Positions 43,423 through 52,075 of a stretch of DNA of 64,000 bases are shown here, piece by piece. The notes beneath the pieces were generated by a model. That model searched no databases, had not been told where the DNA came from, and worked only from the letters and a program-made list of their open reading frames with translations. Origin of the DNA: an uncultured Acetatifactor sp. Lineage in GTDB: Bacteria > Bacillota > Clostridia > Lachnospirales > Lachnospiraceae. The position numbers were made by a program, and so were the translations under genes. The stretch lies in assembly GCA_947625675.1 (NCBI GenBank), contig CANQPH010000007.1:1-64000 (forward strand), written 5' to 3'. Positions within the stretch are counted from its first letter, which is position 1, and every line of letters begins with the position of its first letter.

Positions 43423-44280
43423 TTATTTCACAAGCATCTTTTGTTGCCTATTATATATGTTTTGTTGCATATTTTCGTTGATATATTCATAGCTTTTCCG
43501 CAATCCCTCTTTTATATCCCAGGGATTCTCGTACTCAAACAGAACAGCTCCGCCAAAATCCCTCATGGCATCCAGAATAAGCGCCCAATCCATGATTCCT
43601 TCCCCGCAGGCCCCGGGCTTGATATGCCCGGAGGGCTGGGGAACAAAGTCTTTCATATGCACAACCGGAATTCTTTCCTGAAACATTTTATAAATGTTTT
43701 CCGGGTGAGGGTCCCCTACCGCCCACAAATTGGCAGGATCAAAAAGCAGCTTCACCGTATCCGGCAGTTCTTTCATCAATTTGCGGAGAGCTTCCGGATC
43801 CGTGGAGGTGCTGGCAAAATGTTCCACCCCATCCTCGTAACTGTTCACCCCTCCATGGGTTTCAATGACGAGGCATACATTCCGCCGCCCGGCATAATCA
43901 TCGACCTTCCCGATGCAGTCCACCATATTCTTCCATCTGGAACCCGTCACCTCTTCCAAAGGGGAAAAACCCGCAAAGATTCTCAAGTATTTCACTCCCA
44001 ATGCCGAGCATATGTCCAATACCTTTTCCACCTTTTGCACATCTTTGTCATGCCCCTGTGAAAAATCATTGCCGGTAGACGCATATTGAAGTTCTATTCC
44101 ATAATCCCGGTATAATTCCCTCACTCTTTCCAGTTCCTGCCGCGTCGCATCCAAAGCCAGATCTGCAGGCGCATTCGCAATGCCCAGTTCCAGAAACTGC
44201 ATTCCCAAATCATGGGTTATTCTTAATTGCTCTTCCAAGGGCGTCTCCCGAAATCCCCAAGCCGCACTGCCAAATTTCAT
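43423..44280 (-). CDS. Sugar phosphate isomerase/epimerase-like TIM-barrel protein
   Basis: 285 residues from the ATG at 44280 (GGGAGG 8-9 nt upstream). AP-endonuclease-2/xylose-isomerase-like barrel with metal-site residues in LVIETHGGVN, LLFDPANLWAVGDP, VHMKDFVPQPSGHI and FEYENPWDI. Members isomerise, epimerise or cleave free sugars and keto-sugars. It is grouped with a radical SAM enzyme and a dehydrogenase, suggesting a dedicated sugar conversion. The C-terminal tail is Asn/Gln-rich, perhaps shaped by the operator in the DNA. Confidence 0.88.
   Translation of the reverse strand: MKFGSAAWGFRETPLEEQLRITHDLGMQFLELGIANAPADLALDATRQELERVRELYRDYGIELQYASTGNDFSQGHDKDVQKVEKVLDICSALGVKYLRIFAGFSPLEEVTGSRWKNMVDCIGKVDDYAGRRNVCLVIETHGGVNSYEDGVEHFASTSTDPEALRKLMKELPDTVKLLFDPANLWAVGDPHPENIYKMFQERIPVVHMKDFVPQPSGHIKPGACGEGIMDWALILDAMRDFGGAVLFEYENPWDIKEGLRKSYEYINENMQQNIYNRQQKMLVK
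43440..43467 (-). promoter_or_regulatory. Candidate AraC operator, site 1 (21-bp-spaced TTTGTTG)
   Basis: TTTGTTG at 43440 and 43461, exactly 21 bp apart, as at 49146/49167. It overlaps the 3' end of the isomerase gene, about 330 bp before the binding-protein start. The AT-rich stretch 43111-43422 between them holds TTGTATTGT/ACAATACAA inverted repeats and another TTTGTTGATTATT at 43331. Confidence 0.5.
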
Positions 44281-44298
44281 ACGTTTACCTCCCATTCG

Positions 44299-45279
44299 TC
44301 AAGCATCCAGGCGAAAACTTCTGCTGTTTATCCAGGAACAGTGATCACAGGCAACGCAGTTTCCCTTCCTGATCTCTTCCCGAAACTTTTCCGATTTTGA
44401 ATTATGGAATATGGAAATCAGAGAATCCTCTTTCACGTTTCCGGCACTGAAGTCATAGAAATCCGTACAATACATCACGTTTCCATTCCACGCCACATGG
44501 ATATGGGAAAAAGGTGATCTGCAGAACGTCCCTTCCTTTCCATGAGGAAGATATGCGACATTCTTGGGATATTTTCTTTTTCCTATCTTTTCAAGCGCGG
44601 CCCGCTTTTTTTCTTCCTCCACAGGCTCATTCACCCAGGAATCTATTTCCGTGGCGACCGTGCCAAAGCATTCCTCCATCCAGCGCTTATATGCGGAAAC
44701 TTCCTCCTTTGAAAGGAAAATCATCTCCTGAAGCAAAATTTCATCGCAATCCAGGCCGCACAAGGCGTCCGGCAATTCTTCCAGGTGTTCCAGATTATCC
44801 CGGGAAATCACCGTCATCAGAGAGACTTTGGCATTTCCTCCATGAACCAGCCCGAGATTGCGGGCCACCCGGTCAAATACCCCATCTCCCCTTACTTTAT
44901 CATGTTCCTGCCTATCCCCGTCCAGGGACACGTAAATATGCTCAAATTCCTGCCGCAGCAATTCCGCATGGCGGTCCATCAATACTCCGTTGGTGACGAT
45001 CCCCAGGCGAAACCCCATTCTTCTAAGATTCTGCGCCAAGGGATCGAAATAGGGACACAGAAGGGGCTCTCCACCCCACAGGATGATATCGGGAAGAGGG
45101 CCCCTTCCCTTCTGAGATTCCTTTAACTCTTCCGCAATCCTGATCCAGTCTCCCAATTCCATGGGAGACCCGCCCGCATTTGAGAAAAAACCTTTTTCCC
45201 CCCACTGACCGCAAAACCAGCATCTAAGGTTGCAAGACTTCGTGATCTGAAAATGCACCAGTTCTAATTTCTTTTCCAT
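44299..45279 (-). CDS. Radical SAM protein with SPASM-like C-terminus
   Basis: 326 residues from the ATG at 45279 (GAGGGG upstream); the ORF-track start overlaps the dehydrogenase. The Fe-S/SAM motif CNLRCWFCGQWG is at the N-terminus, with LWGGEPLLCPYFDPL and TNGVLMD of the partial barrel. The C-terminal Cys set (FCRSPF, YCTDFYDF, CVACDHCSW) should hold extra clusters. SPASM enzymes modify peptides or sugars by radical chemistry. It lies between a dehydrogenase and an isomerase in a glycan locus, and no precursor peptide was seen, so a sugar-related substrate is possible but unproven. Confidence 0.9.
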   Translation of the reverse strand: MEKKLELVHFQITKSCNLRCWFCGQWGEKGFFSNAGGSPMELGDWIRIAEELKESQKGRGPLPDIILWGGEPLLCPYFDPLAQNLRRMGFRLGIVTNGVLMDRHAELLRQEFEHIYVSLDGDRQEHDKVRGDGVFDRVARNLGLVHGGNAKVSLMTVISRDNLEHLEELPDALCGLDCDEILLQEMIFLSKEEVSAYKRWMEECFGTVATEIDSWVNEPVEEEKKRAALEKIGKRKYPKNVAYLPHGKEGTFCRSPFSHIHVAWNGNVMYCTDFYDFSAGNVKEDSLISIFHNSKSEKFREEIRKGNCVACDHCSWINSRSFRLDA

Positions 45280-45286
45280 AACCCCT

Positions 45287-46336
45287 CTATTTTGACCAGT
45301 CAAACAGAATCTTGAAACATTCTTCTCCCATCTTTTCCTGATAGGCAAAAGCTTCTTTACATCTGGACACTCCCCAGATCTCCACCGGTAATTGGGAAGT
45401 ATCAAATTTTCCCTCCGATATCCATTTCAAGACCTGCTCCTTACAGCCGGCCTTTAAGGCACAGGTCATGGTAATCGTGACATTTTTGACAAACCATCTG
45501 TGATATTGATCGAAGATAATCTGTCCGGGATAGTCTCCCTGTAAATGGATATGAGCCGGACGGTCATCTTCTTCCCAGCCGCCTTCCTTCACATATTGAT
45601 GCAGGGTTCCCACCACCTGCAGATTTCCGCTGCATTCCATTAATTGATCGGCCATTTTCCCGTTTGTGGCGTCATGAATCACCGTGAGGGCCTTTTCCGG
45701 AGAAGTCACGATATCCGCATATTTTTCCGCTATGCTTCTGCGGAAGGCATTCCTCTCTATACAAATCACCTGAAGCGTGGGTTCCAATATCTTCAGTTCC
45801 TGAATGGCGGAAATGCCCACCATTCCCGCTCCGACCACGACGATCGTCTCCCCGGGTCTAAGGGTCAATCTTCCAATCCCTTTCAGCGGTACGCAGGCCA
45901 GATATGCCAGGACCGCCTGTTCGTAAGTGACATTATCCGGAATCTTCACCATATAATCAAACTGGTCATTGGTGGTATTGGAATCCTTCACCGTAAACTC
46001 GCTGGCCCCGCCCCAGGCGGCGCAAACGTCCCCATACTTCCGGCATTCATTGATCATCACCCGGTCTCCCACCTGCAGCCTGCCGTCCGTCTCCGGCCCT
46101 TTTGCCACCACGACTCCGGCCGTCTCATAGCCCGGCACAAGAGGGAAATAGCATTGCTCCGGATGCTGGAGACCCTTGTAGGTTTTCATATCCGTACCGG
46201 TAGAAATGGCGGAGAAATACGTCTGTGCAATGTAAGCGTCCGGGCAGGGCTCCGTCAGCTTTATTTCCCTCAAATTCGCCATATGCGGCCTTTCAATCAC
46301 AACCGCCCGAGATGTCCTGTAATCTCTGTAATCCAT
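45287..46336 (-). CDS. Zinc-type medium-chain dehydrogenase
   Basis: 349 residues, MDR superfamily. GroES-like N-terminus with GTDMKTYKGLQHPEQCYFPLVPGYETAGVV; cofactor site VVVGAGMVGISAIQEL. The usual catalytic Cys after GTD is not seen and the GHE motif reads GYE, so the active zinc site appears altered. Members of this type act on sugar alcohols or keto-sugars. AGGAGG precedes the ATG; it lies 18 nt after GH78 and 7 nt before the radical SAM gene. Confidence 0.88.
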   Translation of the reverse strand: MDYRDYRTSRAVVIERPHMANLREIKLTEPCPDAYIAQTYFSAISTGTDMKTYKGLQHPEQCYFPLVPGYETAGVVVAKGPETDGRLQVGDRVMINECRKYGDVCAAWGGASEFTVKDSNTTNDQFDYMVKIPDNVTYEQAVLAYLACVPLKGIGRLTLRPGETIVVVGAGMVGISAIQELKILEPTLQVICIERNAFRRSIAEKYADIVTSPEKALTVIHDATNGKMADQLMECSGNLQVVGTLHQYVKEGGWEEDDRPAHIHLQGDYPGQIIFDQYHRWFVKNVTITMTCALKAGCKEQVLKWISEGKFDTSQLPVEIWGVSRCKEAFAYQEKMGEECFKILFDWSK

Positions 46337-46354
46337 AAAATTCTTCCTCCTTTT

Positions 46355-49066
46355 TTAAATAATCCATTCGCAATCTGTCTTCGCATCCAGCTGGAACTCA
46401 AATTCATAGGGTTCTGCGCAAACCACTTTCCCCTCCGGGAGACACACCTCCGCATCCGTTCCCTCCGGCAGCTTTATTTTCCAGTAAATTCTATCCCTCG
46501 CAAACTTCCAGGAGGATTCTATCTTCCCTTTTACCGACTGATAGCTGACGCCATATTGCCCAATCTGCCGAACGAAAAGGGGTTTCATGACGATATGTTC
46601 CAGTCCGGGCCCGGACTGTGTCACACGGATTCCTCCCAAATACTCAAAAAACCAGCTCCCCACACTTCCCAGGGCAAAGTGATTCATGCTAAGCGACGGA
46701 TCCTCCGTAAGAATGCCCTTCCAATCCTCCGTAATGGCCGTGGCCCCGGTATCTATCATATACTGCCAGGAAGGAAAATCCTTTTGCGTAAAAATCTTCC
46801 AAGCCACATCGGCATGTCCGAAATCGCACAGCAGCCCAAGCAGGAAACCGGTCGTCATAATCCCCGTGGTAAGATGGTCATCCGCTTCTCTGATATAGAA
46901 CAAAAGCCTGTCCATAGCCTTCCTGCGCTCTTCCACCGGCACCAGCCCCAGCGCCAGCGGCAATATCTGACCGCCCTGGCACGCCTGACCGAAATCCCCT
47001 TTTCCCTCCTCATAATACATGGCGAGGAAGTTCTTCCTGGCGACGTCATACTGTTCCTTGAACTGCCGTTCCTCCTGAGCATTTCCCAAGATTGCGGCCA
47101 TTCGGGACAGCATGTTCAGATGCAGACAATAGTAGCAGCAAGCCAGGAAATCCGAAGACATTCCGTTGTCCACCGCCAGCCAGTCCCGGTACGGGGCCCG
47201 CATTCCCAGGGGAAGAATCCCGCTCATCCGCCGCTGCCTTTCTTTCAGCAATTCCTTTGCAGCCGGATACTTCACTCTCACGATTTCCCGATCTCCGTAA
47301 AACATGTATAGGACAAGGGGAAGAATATATTCCTCATCCTCATAGCCATACACGTCTTTTTCCAATTTACGTCCCCCGTCCGTCCAGCGGGCCAGGAACT
47401 TGGAATTATCCATATACCAACAGGCAGTGCGTGAAAATGCCTGAGTGTCCCCATTCCAGAAATTTTTTTCTCTCGTGGGGCAATCCGTAGGCCCCGAAAA
47501 AATGTTGCTCCTATAGCTCCTGGTAATTCTTTCCCAAAGATCGCAGATCAGCTTGTGGTCCGTCGTGATCTTTCCGGTTTCCATCAAATCCGTGTTCATG
47601 GGAACCATTTCAATCTTTGCGATTTCCGCTCGTCCCTTTTCCACATAAATATAGCGGAAACCCGTATAAGCGAACCGGGGCTCGTATACCTCTTCTTTTT
47701 CTCCCTTACAGATATAAACATCTATATTTCTTCTATTATAAGGCGCCTTTCCATCCGGGAAAGAATCCCGGGGGAAAAACACGTCCCTATAAGGGCCGAT
47801 ACCGGGGCTTCCGTCCTGATTCAATCTCTCGCAATATTGTATGATAACCGCTTCCCTGCGCCTGCAGTTTCGCAGCACGATCCTGCTCCGCCCCGCCTCC
47901 GTCACTCCGAAATCGTAGATGTCGTATTGCGGATTTCCCGTCAGGACGCTTGCGGCTTCCCTGTGCCGCTGCCCCCGAATGGGCGGATAATCCTGATATA
48001 CAAAGGGACGTTCCTCCGGAGAAATATCATAAGCTTCCGCCCGCTGCCAGCGTTCGTCTCCTTCTCCCTCTACCTTATTCCAATTCGGCACTTCTTCTCT
48101 CGCATCATATCTTTCCCCGAATTGAAGATCATTATCTATCAGCGGAGAAGCCGTCACCATCCAGCTGTCATCCGTCGTATAAAAATCTTTCCTTCCATCC
48201 CCATACGTGATCGTCAGTTCCCCCAAAAGGGATGGTCTGTCCGCACGCAGTTCCCCCCAGGAAGTGCAGTTATACCAACCATTGCCCAGCCAAAATGCAA
48301 GCATGTTGTTGCCCGGATGCAAAAACGGCTTTACATCAATCACCTGATACTCCTGATATTTTTCCTTGATTCCGGGAGAAAATAAGGCATCGTCCGCCCT
48401 CTCTCCATTTACAAAGGCCTCATATATTCCCTTTGCCGTCACGCACAATTCGGCTTTTTCCACGGGTGCGCCCACCAAAATCGCTTTTCTGAAATAACAG
48501 CTTCTCCGCAACAGGCGATGATGCGTCCTGGTGCAAACCATCTGCCGCTCTTCCCTGTTTTTGCGTCCCGGATTCTCCATGGTGGTCCACTGTTCAGGCT
48601 CCTGACCGGCATGGAAATCGCACACCTCGTAGGCATGCCAGTTTTCATCCGTCCTGATACATTTTTCCGATCCATCCGACAGACAGATGACGACGCTTCC
48701 TCTCATCGCTGCCGTAAACCTAAGGGGAGTGGCGGTTTGATATGCCCGCACCGCAATGATGTTCCGTCCCTCCTTCAGGCAGGCTCCCACCTCCAGGACT
48801 CCCGTGTAATTTCTGCCTTCGGACACAGGGACCCCATTCACAAAAACGTCAATTTCATTATCGCACCAAAACTCCAGCCTGGCCGATTCGACTTCCCCGG
48901 CGAGACAAAACTCTCTTCTCATATGCTCCCGCACATAGGGCTGGGGCCAAATCCACTCCCCGGGTTCCTGCTGCATGGGCGGGAATTCTTCCAATCCTCT
49001 CAAGTATTCTTCGCTCGCCCTGATCCATTTTCCGGGAAAAATTTTTTCTTCACAATGATATGCCAT
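46355..49066 (-). CDS. GH78 alpha-L-rhamnosidase
   Basis: 903 residues, full multidomain length. Beta-sandwich domains at the N-terminus (REFCLAGEVESARLEFWCDN; FVNGERADDALFSPG) lead to the (alpha/alpha)6 catalytic domain: SGPTDCPTREKNFWNGDTQA carries the conserved Asp/Glu residues, and ITEDWKGILTEDPSLSMNHF the expected base region. It removes terminal alpha-L-rhamnose. There is no signal peptide, so it acts on imported oligosaccharides. CGGAGAA precedes the ATG. First gene of the upstream operon, with the operator repeats 80-100 bp before it. Confidence 0.93.
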   Translation of the reverse strand: MAYHCEEKIFPGKWIRASEEYLRGLEEFPPMQQEPGEWIWPQPYVREHMRREFCLAGEVESARLEFWCDNEIDVFVNGVPVSEGRNYTGVLEVGACLKEGRNIIAVRAYQTATPLRFTAAMRGSVVICLSDGSEKCIRTDENWHAYEVCDFHAGQEPEQWTTMENPGRKNREERQMVCTRTHHRLLRRSCYFRKAILVGAPVEKAELCVTAKGIYEAFVNGERADDALFSPGIKEKYQEYQVIDVKPFLHPGNNMLAFWLGNGWYNCTSWGELRADRPSLLGELTITYGDGRKDFYTTDDSWMVTASPLIDNDLQFGERYDAREEVPNWNKVEGEGDERWQRAEAYDISPEERPFVYQDYPPIRGQRHREAASVLTGNPQYDIYDFGVTEAGRSRIVLRNCRRREAVIIQYCERLNQDGSPGIGPYRDVFFPRDSFPDGKAPYNRRNIDVYICKGEKEEVYEPRFAYTGFRYIYVEKGRAEIAKIEMVPMNTDLMETGKITTDHKLICDLWERITRSYRSNIFSGPTDCPTREKNFWNGDTQAFSRTACWYMDNSKFLARWTDGGRKLEKDVYGYEDEEYILPLVLYMFYGDREIVRVKYPAAKELLKERQRRMSGILPLGMRAPYRDWLAVDNGMSSDFLACCYYCLHLNMLSRMAAILGNAQEERQFKEQYDVARKNFLAMYYEEGKGDFGQACQGGQILPLALGLVPVEERRKAMDRLLFYIREADDHLTTGIMTTGFLLGLLCDFGHADVAWKIFTQKDFPSWQYMIDTGATAITEDWKGILTEDPSLSMNHFALGSVGSWFFEYLGGIRVTQSGPGLEHIVMKPLFVRQIGQYGVSYQSVKGKIESSWKFARDRIYWKIKLPEGTDAEVCLPEGKVVCAEPYEFEFQLDAKTDCEWII

Positions 49067-49145
49067 TTTTATTCTCCGCCTGTCTCCTATAGTTTCACCC
49101 TATATTGGTATTATTGCTCAATTTTCCATCCGAATTCTACCCTCT

Positions 49146-49173
49146 TTTGTTGTTTTTTATATATAATTTGTTG
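49146..49173 (-). promoter_or_regulatory. Candidate AraC operator, site 2 (21-bp-spaced TTTGTTG)
   Basis: TTTGTTG at 49146 and 49167. The sequence around the second copy, ATTTGTTGATTATT, is also found at about 43330. A TAATAC at 49108-49113 (minus strand) could be the -10 of the GH78 operon, placing the operator just upstream of the -35 position. Confidence 0.55.
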
Positions 49174-49198
49174 ATTATTCTATAAAACGCAACAAAAC

Positions 49199-49242
49199 AT
49201 AAAAAACATGGGCAAGAATGCTCACATCCTTGCCCATGTTTT
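49199..49242 (-). terminator. Intrinsic terminator of ppdK
   Basis: AAAACATGGGCAAG and CTTGCCCATGTTTT form a perfect 14-bp stem; the minus strand continues with TTTTTT. Confidence 0.92.
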
Positions 49243-49274
49243 ACTCATCTTATTATAATTTCAAAGGAAAAAAC

Positions 49275-51905
49275 TTATTTGTTGTTGAGCGCCGCCTGTG
49301 CCGCCGCCAGCCTGGCGATAGGCACCCGGAACGGAGAACAGGACACGTAGTTCAGGCCCACCTTGTGGCAGAACTCGATGGAGGAAGGATCTCCGCCGTG
49401 CTCGCCGCAGATGCCCAGCTTCAGGTCGGGTCTCACGGAACGGCCCTTCTTGGCGGCCATCTCCACCAGCTGTCCCACGCCGGTCTGATCCAGTCTGGCG
49501 AAAGGATCGGACTCGTAGATCTTGTTGGCGTAATAGGAATCCAGGAACTTGCCCGCATCGTCTCTGGAGAAGCCGAAGGTCATCTGGGTCAGGTCGTTGG
49601 TTCCGAAGGAGAAGAACTCCGCTTCTTCTGCGATCTGGTCCGCCACCAGGGCGGCACGAGGGATTTCGATCATGGTTCCCACGTGATACTCCAGCTTCAC
49701 GCCCTTCTCTTCCATGACCTTTTCCGCAGTTTCCACCACCACGTCCTTCACGAATTTCAGCTCTTTCTTCTCGCCCACCAGAGGGATCATGATCTCGGGA
49801 ACGATGTCGTAGCCGTCCTCCTGCTTCACTTCGATGGCGGCCTCGATGACGGCCCTGGTCTGCATCCTGGCGATCTCGGGATAGGTCACCGCCAGGCGGC
49901 AGCCTCTGTGGCCCATCATCGGGTTGAACTCATGAAGCTCGTCGCACTTCGCCTTTACCTCTTCCGGGGTCAGGCCCATATCCTCCGCCAGGGAAGCGAT
50001 CTCTTCTTCCGTGGTGGGCACGAATTCGTGAAGAGGCGGATCCAGATAACGCACGGTCATGGGTCTGCCTTCCAGAGCCTTGTACATGGCCTTGAAGTCG
50101 CCCTTCTGGAAAGGAATCAGCTCGTTCAAAGCTTCCTCCCTGGCTTCCACGGTGTCGGACAGGATCATCTTGCGGATCTTGGGAATCCTCTCCGCATCAA
50201 AGAACATGTGCTCGGTACGGCACAGGCCGATGCCTTCCGCTCCCAGATGCACCGCATTGGCGGTATCCGCCGGGGTATCCGCATTGGTGCGGACCTTCAG
50301 GGTGCGGAACTGATCCGCCCAGGCCATGATGCGGCCGAAGTTGCCGGAGACGGAAGCCTCTTCCGTCTGGATGTCTCCTCTGTAAATCTTACCGGTGGAG
50401 CCGTCCAGGGAAATGTAGTCGCCCTCGTGGAAGGTATAGCCGCCCAGGGTGAACCACTTCTCTTCTTCATTGATCTTGATATCGCCGCAGCCGGACACGC
50501 AGCAGGTGCCCATACCTCTGGCCACCACCGCAGCGTGGGAAGTCATGCCGCCCCGAACGGTGAGGACGCCCTGAGAAGCGTGCATGCCTTCGATATCCTC
50601 CGGAGAGGTCTCCAGACGGACCAGGATCACCCGCTCACCTCTGCCGCCCTTGCCGGCCGCCTTGGCGTCATCAGCGGTGAAATACACTTTGCCGGCCGCA
50701 GCTCCGGGAGATGCGGGAAGAGCGGTTCCAATCACCTCACCCGCCTTCAAGGCGTCGGCGTTGAAGGTAGGATGCAGCAGCTGATCCAGGGACTTGGCTT
50801 CGATGCGGCAGACCGCCTCTTCCGGGGTGATCAGGCCTTCGTCCACCAGGTCGCAGGCGATGTTGATGGCCGCAGCCGCAGTTCTCTTGCCGTTTCTGGT
50901 CTGCAGGAAATACAGATGTCCTTCCTCGATGGTGAACTCCATGTCCTGCATGTCGCGATAATGGTCTTCCAGCTTGCCGGCGATGGCGATGAACTCCTTG
51001 TAGCACTCCGGCAGATCCTCCGCCAGCTTGGTGATAGGCTGAGGGGTGCGGACGCCGGCCACCACGTCTTCGCCCTGGGCGTTGATCAGGTATTCTCCGA
51101 AAATGCCCTTGGCGCCGGTGGCGGGGTTACGGGTGAAGGCCACGCCGGTGCCGGAGGTGTTGCCCTTGTTGCCGAACACCATGCACTGCACGTTCACGGC
51201 GGTTCCCCAATCGCCGGGGATGTCATTCATACGTCTGTATACGATAGCACGAGGGTTGTCCCAAGAACGGAAAACGGCCTTCACGGCGCCCATCAGCTGC
51301 TCTCTGGGATCCTGGGGGAACTCCTGGCCGTTCATGGCTTCCTTGTACACGTCCTTGAACCTTCCGGCCAGCACCTTCAGATCCTCGGCGGTCAGCTCCG
51401 TGTCATAATGTACACCCTTCTCCGCCTTCATCTCATCGATGATCTTCTCGAAGAAGGACTTGGGAACCTCCATGACCACGTCGGAATACATCTGAATGAA
51501 ACGACGGTAGGAGTCATAGGCAAATCTGGGATTGCCCGTCTTCTTGGCAAAGCCTTCCACGGCCACGTCGTTCAAGCCCAGGTTCAGGATGGTGTCCATC
51601 ATGCCGGGCATGGACGCCCTGGCGCCGGAACGGACGGATACCAGCAGAGGGTCCTCCGTATCACCGAATTTTTTGCCCATCAGTTCTTCCAGATCCTTGA
51701 GGTTGGCAAAAATCTGCTCCTGGATCTCTTCGGAAATCTGCTTGCCATTATCATAGTAATCGGTACAGGCTTCTGTGGTCACGGTGAATCCCTGAGGGAT
51801 CGGGAGACCAAGATTGGTCATCTCCGCCAGATTGGCCCCCTTGCCGCCCAGGAGATTGCGCATGTCTGCGCTGCCCTCTTTGAACTTGTAAACCCATTTT
51901 TTCAT
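49275..51905 (-). CDS. ppdK: Pyruvate phosphate dikinase
   Basis: 876 residues, full length. N-terminal ATP-grasp domain (LLGGKGANLAEMTNLGLPIP), swivelling phosphohistidine domain with GGMTSHAAVVARGMG (catalytic His), and C-terminal PEP/pyruvate barrel with GTNDLTQMTFG and CGEHGGDP. It interconverts ATP+pyruvate+Pi and AMP+PEP+PPi. In anaerobes with ATP-PEPCK it can replace pyruvate kinase and uses pyrophosphate. It has a strong promoter and terminator, and codon bias like pckA, so it is highly expressed. Confidence 0.98.
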   Translation of the reverse strand: MKKWVYKFKEGSADMRNLLGGKGANLAEMTNLGLPIPQGFTVTTEACTDYYDNGKQISEEIQEQIFANLKDLEELMGKKFGDTEDPLLVSVRSGARASMPGMMDTILNLGLNDVAVEGFAKKTGNPRFAYDSYRRFIQMYSDVVMEVPKSFFEKIIDEMKAEKGVHYDTELTAEDLKVLAGRFKDVYKEAMNGQEFPQDPREQLMGAVKAVFRSWDNPRAIVYRRMNDIPGDWGTAVNVQCMVFGNKGNTSGTGVAFTRNPATGAKGIFGEYLINAQGEDVVAGVRTPQPITKLAEDLPECYKEFIAIAGKLEDHYRDMQDMEFTIEEGHLYFLQTRNGKRTAAAAINIACDLVDEGLITPEEAVCRIEAKSLDQLLHPTFNADALKAGEVIGTALPASPGAAAGKVYFTADDAKAAGKGGRGERVILVRLETSPEDIEGMHASQGVLTVRGGMTSHAAVVARGMGTCCVSGCGDIKINEEEKWFTLGGYTFHEGDYISLDGSTGKIYRGDIQTEEASVSGNFGRIMAWADQFRTLKVRTNADTPADTANAVHLGAEGIGLCRTEHMFFDAERIPKIRKMILSDTVEAREEALNELIPFQKGDFKAMYKALEGRPMTVRYLDPPLHEFVPTTEEEIASLAEDMGLTPEEVKAKCDELHEFNPMMGHRGCRLAVTYPEIARMQTRAVIEAAIEVKQEDGYDIVPEIMIPLVGEKKELKFVKDVVVETAEKVMEEKGVKLEYHVGTMIEIPRAALVADQIAEEAEFFSFGTNDLTQMTFGFSRDDAGKFLDSYYANKIYESDPFARLDQTGVGQLVEMAAKKGRSVRPDLKLGICGEHGGDPSSIEFCHKVGLNYVSCSPFRVPIARLAAAQAALNNK

Positions 51906-51954
51906 GCTTTTTTCTCCCTTTTCTAATTTTTAGTAATTAAATTTCCATATATCC

Positions 51955-51983
51955 ATTGTAACAATCCGGCCTGATAATATCAA
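51955..51983 (-). promoter_or_regulatory. Predicted promoter of ppdK
   Basis: Minus-strand TTGATA, 17-bp spacer, TACAAT, about 50 nt before the start. Confidence 0.75.
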
Positions 51984-52075
51984 GGTGAAATTTATCGTTT
52001 TTTAATATTGTTTCCAATTTCGTACATTTTTACCATAATTTTTTGGAAAAGAAGGCATATTCACGGTTTTGAATT

